Part shown: in pieces, positions 5,669-7,711 of the stretch | How positions within the stretch are numbered: position 1 is the stretch's first letter | Layout: every line of letters begins with the position of its first letter | NCBI GenBank assembly: GCA_024693165.1 | Contig: JAILLM010000103.1 | Location: forward strand, 1-7,711 | DNA length: 7,711 bases | Source of the DNA: Bacilli bacterium | GTDB lineage: Bacteria; Bacillota_I; Bacilli_A; RF39; UBA660 | Reading direction: 5' to 3' | Translations under genes and position numbers: made by a program | Notes under the pieces: generated by a model | Databases searched by the model: none | What the model saw: the letters and a program-made list of their open reading frames with translations, nothing else | Told to the model about the DNA's origin: nothing

Positions 5669-6022
5669 ATGGAAGAATTCAATGTTGGAAGTATTGTAAG
5701 CTGCACTGTAACTGGAATAAAAGAATATGGAATCTTTGTTAAATTAGAAAATGACTATAGAGGTTTAATTCATATTTCAAAGATCTCAGATAAATTTGTT
5801 AGAAATGTAGAAGACTTTGCAAAAGTTGGTGAAACAATTTATGCGGAAATAGAATCAATAGATGAAAAAACAAAACACTGTGTTTTATCTATTAAAAACA
5901 TGAATTATAGAATTGAAGAAAATCCTTTAATCCATGAAACTATCTCAGGTTTTTCTACATTAAGTAAGAAATTACCAGATTGGATTGCAGAGAAAAAAGA
6001 AGAATATAATACTGACAAATAA
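5669..6022 (+). CDS. S1 RNA-binding protein of the CvfD/YugI (GSP13) family
   Basis: A 117-residue protein with one S1 domain at about 4-77 and a short conserved tail, matching the length of the CvfD/YugI (general stress protein 13) family of Bacilli, which binds RNA and acts in post-transcriptional regulation. Visible S1 elements are GIKEYGIFVKL (17-27), GLIHISKIS (32-40) and VGETIYAEIESID (53-65). The tail GFSTLSKKLPDWIAE (94-108) is typical of this family rather than of ribosomal protein S1. The first tRNA operon promoter begins only 28 bases after its stop, and no clear terminator lies between, so some transcripts may run on into the tRNAs. Confidence 0.88.
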   Translation: MEEFNVGSIVSCTVTGIKEYGIFVKLENDYRGLIHISKISDKFVRNVEDFAKVGETIYAEIESIDEKTKHCVLSIKNMNYRIEENPLIHETISGFSTLSKKLPDWIAEKKEEYNTDK

Positions 6023-6050
6023 AAAAGTTCGCATAGAGGTCAATTTTTTG

Positions 6051-6080
6051 TTGACTTATCAAAAACTGCTATGCTATAAT
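6051..6080 (+). promoter_or_regulatory. Strong promoter of tRNA operon 1
   Basis: TTGACT (6051-6056) and TATAAT (6075-6080) are spaced by 18 bases, with TGC before the -10 (extended -10). The predicted start is near 6086-6087. It is one of the best promoter matches in the window, as expected for a stable-RNA operon. Confidence 0.85.
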
Positions 6081-6085
6081 CAGTT

Positions 6086-6121
6086 TGTCATTTGAAAAAA
6101 ATGACATGTTTCAAACGAAAC
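6086..6121 (+). other. Two hairpins in the 5' leader of tRNA operon 1
   Basis: TGTCATTT (6086-6093) pairs with AAATGACA (6099-6106) around GAAAA, placing an 8-bp hairpin at the very 5' end of the predicted transcript. GTTTC (6108-6112) and GAAAC (6117-6121) can form a second, smaller hairpin before the first tRNA. The leader would be cut off by RNase P at 6128. Confidence 0.6.
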
Positions 6122-6127
6122 AAGTCC

Positions 6128-6220
6128 GGAGGAATACCCAAGTCCGGTTGAAGGGACTGGTCTTGAAAACCAGCAGGTCGTGCAAGCGGCGCTAGGGTTC
6201 GAATCCCTATTCCTCCGCCA
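6128..6220 (+). tRNA. tRNA-Ser (TGA)
   Basis: The acceptor stem GGAGGAA (6128-6134) pairs with TTCCTCC (6210-6216), followed by G and an encoded CCA. The anticodon stem CTGGT/ACCAG holds TGA at 6164-6166. A long variable arm and a 93-base length fit the class II serine tRNA. Confidence 0.96.
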
Positions 6221-6237
6221 CTTAATTTTTTATATAT

Positions 6238-6314
6238 CGCGGGATAGAGCAGCTTGGTAGCTCGTTGGGCTCATAACCCAGAGGTCGTAGGTTCAAATCC
6301 TGCTCCCGCAACCA
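6238..6314 (+). tRNA. Initiator tRNA-fMet (CAT)
   Basis: The first base C6238 faces A6310, the C1-A72 mismatch that marks initiator tRNAs. The anticodon stem carries the three GGG/CCC pairs (6267-6269 with 6277-6279) needed for P-site binding. The anticodon is CAT at 6272-6274. CCA is encoded at 6312-6314. Confidence 0.96.
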
Positions 6315-6318
6315 TTTT

Positions 6319-6395
6319 GGTCCGTTAGTCTAGAGGCCTATGACGTCTGCCTGTCACGCAGAAGATCAGGGGTTCAAATCCCCTACGGACCGCCA
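6319..6395 (+). tRNA. tRNA-Asp (GTC)
   Basis: The acceptor stem GGTCCGT/ACGGACC is followed by G and CCA. The anticodon stem TCTGC/GCAGA holds GTC at 6353-6355. Only four bases separate it from the preceding tRNA, so it is processed from the same precursor. Confidence 0.96.
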
Positions 6396-6404
6396 TTTTT
6401 TTAT

Positions 6405-6480
<76 letters not shown>

Positions 6481-6492
6481 TTTTTATGAAAT

Positions 6493-6513
6493 ATCCACAA
6501 AGGTGGGTTTTTT
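6493..6513 (+). terminator. Terminator of tRNA operon 1
   Basis: ATCCAC (6493-6498) pairs with GTGGGT (6503-6508), including one U-G pair, around AAAG. It is followed by a T-run to 6513. The stem is short but well placed after tRNA-Phe. Confidence 0.65.
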
Positions 6514-6552
6514 AATGAAAATTCAAAAAGTTACCAAAATCTAAAAAAAATA

Positions 6553-6581
6553 TTGATTTTTCGAGGATTTTAAGGTATATT
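6553..6581 (+). promoter_or_regulatory. Promoter of tRNA operon 2
   Basis: TTGATT (6553-6558) and TATATT (6576-6581) are spaced by 17 bases, with a predicted start near 6588. It follows the terminator of operon 1, so the second tRNA block can be transcribed on its own. Confidence 0.65.
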
Positions 6582-6587
6582 AAAAAA

Positions 6588-6603
6588 GTCTTATATATAA
6601 GAC
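6588..6603 (+). repeat. Perfect 16-base palindrome at the start of tRNA operon 2
   Basis: GTCTTATA followed directly by TATAAGAC is a perfect palindrome beginning at the predicted transcription start. In RNA it can form a terminal hairpin; in DNA it could be a protein site. It mirrors the hairpin at the start of operon 1. Confidence 0.6.
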
Positions 6604-6618
6604 AACCGAATTGGTGCT

Positions 6619-6707
6619 GCCCAAGTGGCGGAACAGGTAGACGCACAGGACTTAAAATCCTGCGGGTGTTAAAGCCCGTGCCGGTTCAAGTCCGGCCTTG
6701 GGCACCA
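6619..6707 (+). tRNA. tRNA-Leu (TAA)
   Basis: The acceptor stem GCCCAAG (6619-6625) pairs with CTTGGGC (6697-6703), followed by A and CCA. The anticodon stem CAGGA/TCCTG holds TAA at 6653-6655. A long variable arm and 89 bases fit class II. The A36-A37-A38 run known to matter for TrmL recognition is present. Confidence 0.96.
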
Positions 6708-6713
6708 TTCTTC

Positions 6714-6790
6714 GGGCGATTAGCTCAGTTGGTTAGAGCACCTGCCTTACAAGCAGGGGGTCACAGGTTCGAGTCCTGTATCGCCCACCA
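6714..6790 (+). tRNA. tRNA-Val (TAC)
   Basis: The acceptor stem GGGCGAT/ATCGCCC is followed by A and CCA. The anticodon stem CCTGC/GCAGG holds TAC at 6748-6750. It lies six bases after tRNA-Leu. Confidence 0.96.
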
Positions 6791-6796
6791 TTTTAT

Positions 6797-6872
6797 GCCA
6801 ACTTGGCGCAATTGGTAGCGCAACTGACTTGTAATCAGTAGGTTGCGGGTTCGATTCCTGCAGTTGGCACCA
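6797..6872 (+). tRNA. tRNA-Thr (TGT)
   Basis: The acceptor stem GCCAACT/AGTTGGC is followed by A and CCA. The anticodon stem ACTGA/TCAGT holds TGT at 6830-6832. It lies six bases after tRNA-Val. Confidence 0.96.
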
Positions 6873-6881
6873 CTTTTTTGT

Positions 6882-6965
6882 GGAGGGTTAGCGAAGTGGT
6901 CAAACGCGGCAGACTGTAAATCTGTTCCTTCGGGTTCCATGGTTCAAATCCATGACCCTCCACCA
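6882..6965 (+). tRNA. tRNA-Tyr (GTA)
   Basis: The acceptor stem GGAGGGT/ACCCTCC is followed by A and CCA. The anticodon stem GCAGA/TCTGT, closed by one G-U pair, holds GTA at 6916-6918. The long variable arm (TCCTTCGGGT region) is the bacterial class II form of tyrosine tRNA. Confidence 0.96.
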
Positions 6966-6971
6966 CTTTAA

Positions 6972-7047
6972 TGTCCCGTAGCCAAGTGGTAAGGCATCAG
7001 ACTTTGACTCTGACATTCCGATGGTTCGAATCCATCCGGGACAACCA
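6972..7047 (+). tRNA. tRNA-Gln (TTG)
   Basis: The acceptor stem TGTCCCG/CGGGACA starts with a U1-A72 pair, typical of glutamine tRNAs, followed by A and CCA. The anticodon stem TCAGA/TCTGA holds TTG at 7004-7006. Confidence 0.96.
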
Positions 7048-7065
7048 CTTTATTTTTATGAATAC

Positions 7066-7141
7066 GTTCCGATAGCTCAGTTGGTAGAGCATCTGACTTT
7101 TAATCAGAGGGTCGAGGATTCGAGTTCCTCTCGGAGCACCA
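7066..7141 (+). tRNA. tRNA-Lys (TTT)
   Basis: The acceptor stem GTTCCGA (7066-7072) pairs with TCGGAGC (7131-7137), with one U-G pair, followed by A and CCA. The anticodon stem TCTGA/TCAGA holds TTT at 7099-7101. It is the last tRNA of operon 2. Confidence 0.96.
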
Positions 7142-7151
7142 TTTTGAATAT

Positions 7152-7184
7152 AAGCTAGTCGAAAAGACTAGTTTTTATTTTTTT
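7152..7184 (+). terminator. Terminator of tRNA operon 2
   Basis: CTAGTC (7155-7160) pairs with GACTAG (7166-7171) around GAAAA, and the stem can extend through flanking A/G with T. It is followed by long T-runs to 7184. Confidence 0.88.
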
Positions 7185-7215
7185 ATAACAAATTATTATC
7201 ATTAATTAATAATAT

Positions 7216-7244
7216 TTGACTTTGTATATAGAGAGTGTTATTCT
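7216..7244 (+). promoter_or_regulatory. Extended -10 promoter of the right-edge gene
   Basis: TTGACT (7216-7221) and TATTCT (7239-7244) are spaced by 17 bases, with TGT directly before the -10. The predicted start is near 7251, about 20 bases before the ATG. Confidence 0.7.
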
Positions 7245-7270
7245 AACCATTATCAAAAGGGGAAGATGTT

Positions 7271-7711
7271 ATGAGTAATAAGGGATTAATTAAAAGAGTA
7301 ACTATTGGTAGTTCTGATGATAAGAAATTTGCTGATAAAAAGATATTTTTTACTCAAAATGAAAATGATGAGTGCAAATATACTGTTGAAGATAACGGAA
7401 AAATATTTTTTGATCAATACTCTCTAGATGCTACTATCGATTATCGATTAGTAAAAGCTATTGATCCATCTAATAATTATTTTAAAATTGAAAATACTTT
7501 CATTATTCCAAAATTGATAATAACAGATAGATTAAAAAATTATTTAATTAAAAATAGAAAATTTTTTCGTCTCAAAGATAATAATGATATATTATTAGTA
7601 AGTTTTGGCGATTATATTCGCGATAAAGTGTATTTAGATTATAAAGAAAAACAAAAATTAAAAGTTGAAGATAAAAAACATAAAATTCATTTTATTGGTC
7701 AATGGTACAAT
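7271..7711 (+). CDS. Partial gene, unknown function (runs off the right edge)
   Basis: An open frame of 147 codons runs from the ATG at 7271 to the window edge without a stop. AAAAGGGGAAG at 7255-7265 is a good ribosome binding site, and a promoter lies upstream, so it is a real gene start. The visible part is hydrophilic, rich in Lys, Asp, Asn, Ile and Phe, with alternating hydrophobic stretches suggesting beta strands (for example NTFIIPKLIITDRL and NDILLVSFGDYI). No signal peptide, membrane segment or catalytic motif is visible, and I do not recognise the family. Its more Asn/Lys/Phe-rich composition differs from the translation genes nearby, but not enough to claim transfer. Confidence 0.75.
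   Translation, partial: MSNKGLIKRVTIGSSDDKKFADKKIFFTQNENDECKYTVEDNGKIFFDQYSLDATIDYRLVKAIDPSNNYFKIENTFIIPKLIITDRLKNYLIKNRKFFRLKDNNDILLVSFGDYIRDKVYLDYKEKQKLKVEDKKHKIHFIGQWYN

Noticed and set aside
6515..6544. Nine-codon frame MKIQKVTKI after a GGTGGG sequence between the two tRNA operons
   Set aside because: The apparent ribosome binding site is the 3' arm of the terminator hairpin, and the peptide is too short to support.

Overview
The window looks like chromosomal core sequence from a strongly AT-rich member of the Bacillota, most likely in or near class Bacilli (possibly one of the uncultured, reduced-genome gut lineages). The evidence is low GC, TTGACA/TATAAT-type promoters, GGAGG-type ribosome binding sites, ten tRNA genes that all carry an encoded CCA end, and two Bacilli-typical families (YutD and the CvfD/YugI S1 protein). 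Every tryptophan codon I checked is TGG and the genes are open under the standard bacterial code, so there is no sign of the Mycoplasma code, although no gene here ends in TGA.

Layout. 69-578 encodes a membrane-anchored thioredoxin-like protein without the CXXC pair, ending in a terminator that contains its own stop codon. 626-1159 is trmL, a wobble-position tRNA 2'-O-methyltransferase. It converges on a small ferredoxin gene (1186-1380, minus), with a bidirectional terminator between them. After a roughly 180-base intergenic region comes a four-gene plus-strand operon (1588-5321): a tail-anchored acidic/lysine-rich protein, a second tail-anchored protein, a YutD-family protein, and a long Pro/Ala/Val/Gln-rich protein with a central coiled coil. 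A strong bidirectional terminator (5327-5355) separates this operon from a convergent NifU-like iron-sulfur scaffold gene (5354-5587, minus). That gene diverges from an S1-domain gene of the CvfD/YugI type (5669-6022) through two interleaved promoters sharing a palindrome.

From 6051 to about 7184 lie two consecutive tRNA transcription units. The first is Ser(TGA)-fMet(CAT)-Asp(GTC)-Phe(GAA). The second is Leu(TAA)-Val(TAC)-Thr(TGT)-Tyr(GTA)-Gln(TTG)-Lys(TTT). Each has its own promoter and terminator, and each predicted transcript begins with a hairpin at the start site. The right edge holds the start of an unrecognised gene (7271 to beyond the window) behind a good extended -10 promoter.

The genes together: translation dominates (TrmL, the S1 protein, ten tRNAs including tRNA-Leu(TAA), an expected TrmL substrate), with two iron-sulfur genes (ferredoxin and NifU-like). 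The least explained part is the four-gene operon, where a conserved small protein (YutD) sits among two tail-anchored proteins and a low-complexity scaffold-like protein. I see no mobile element, CRISPR array, phage gene or recognisable defence system.
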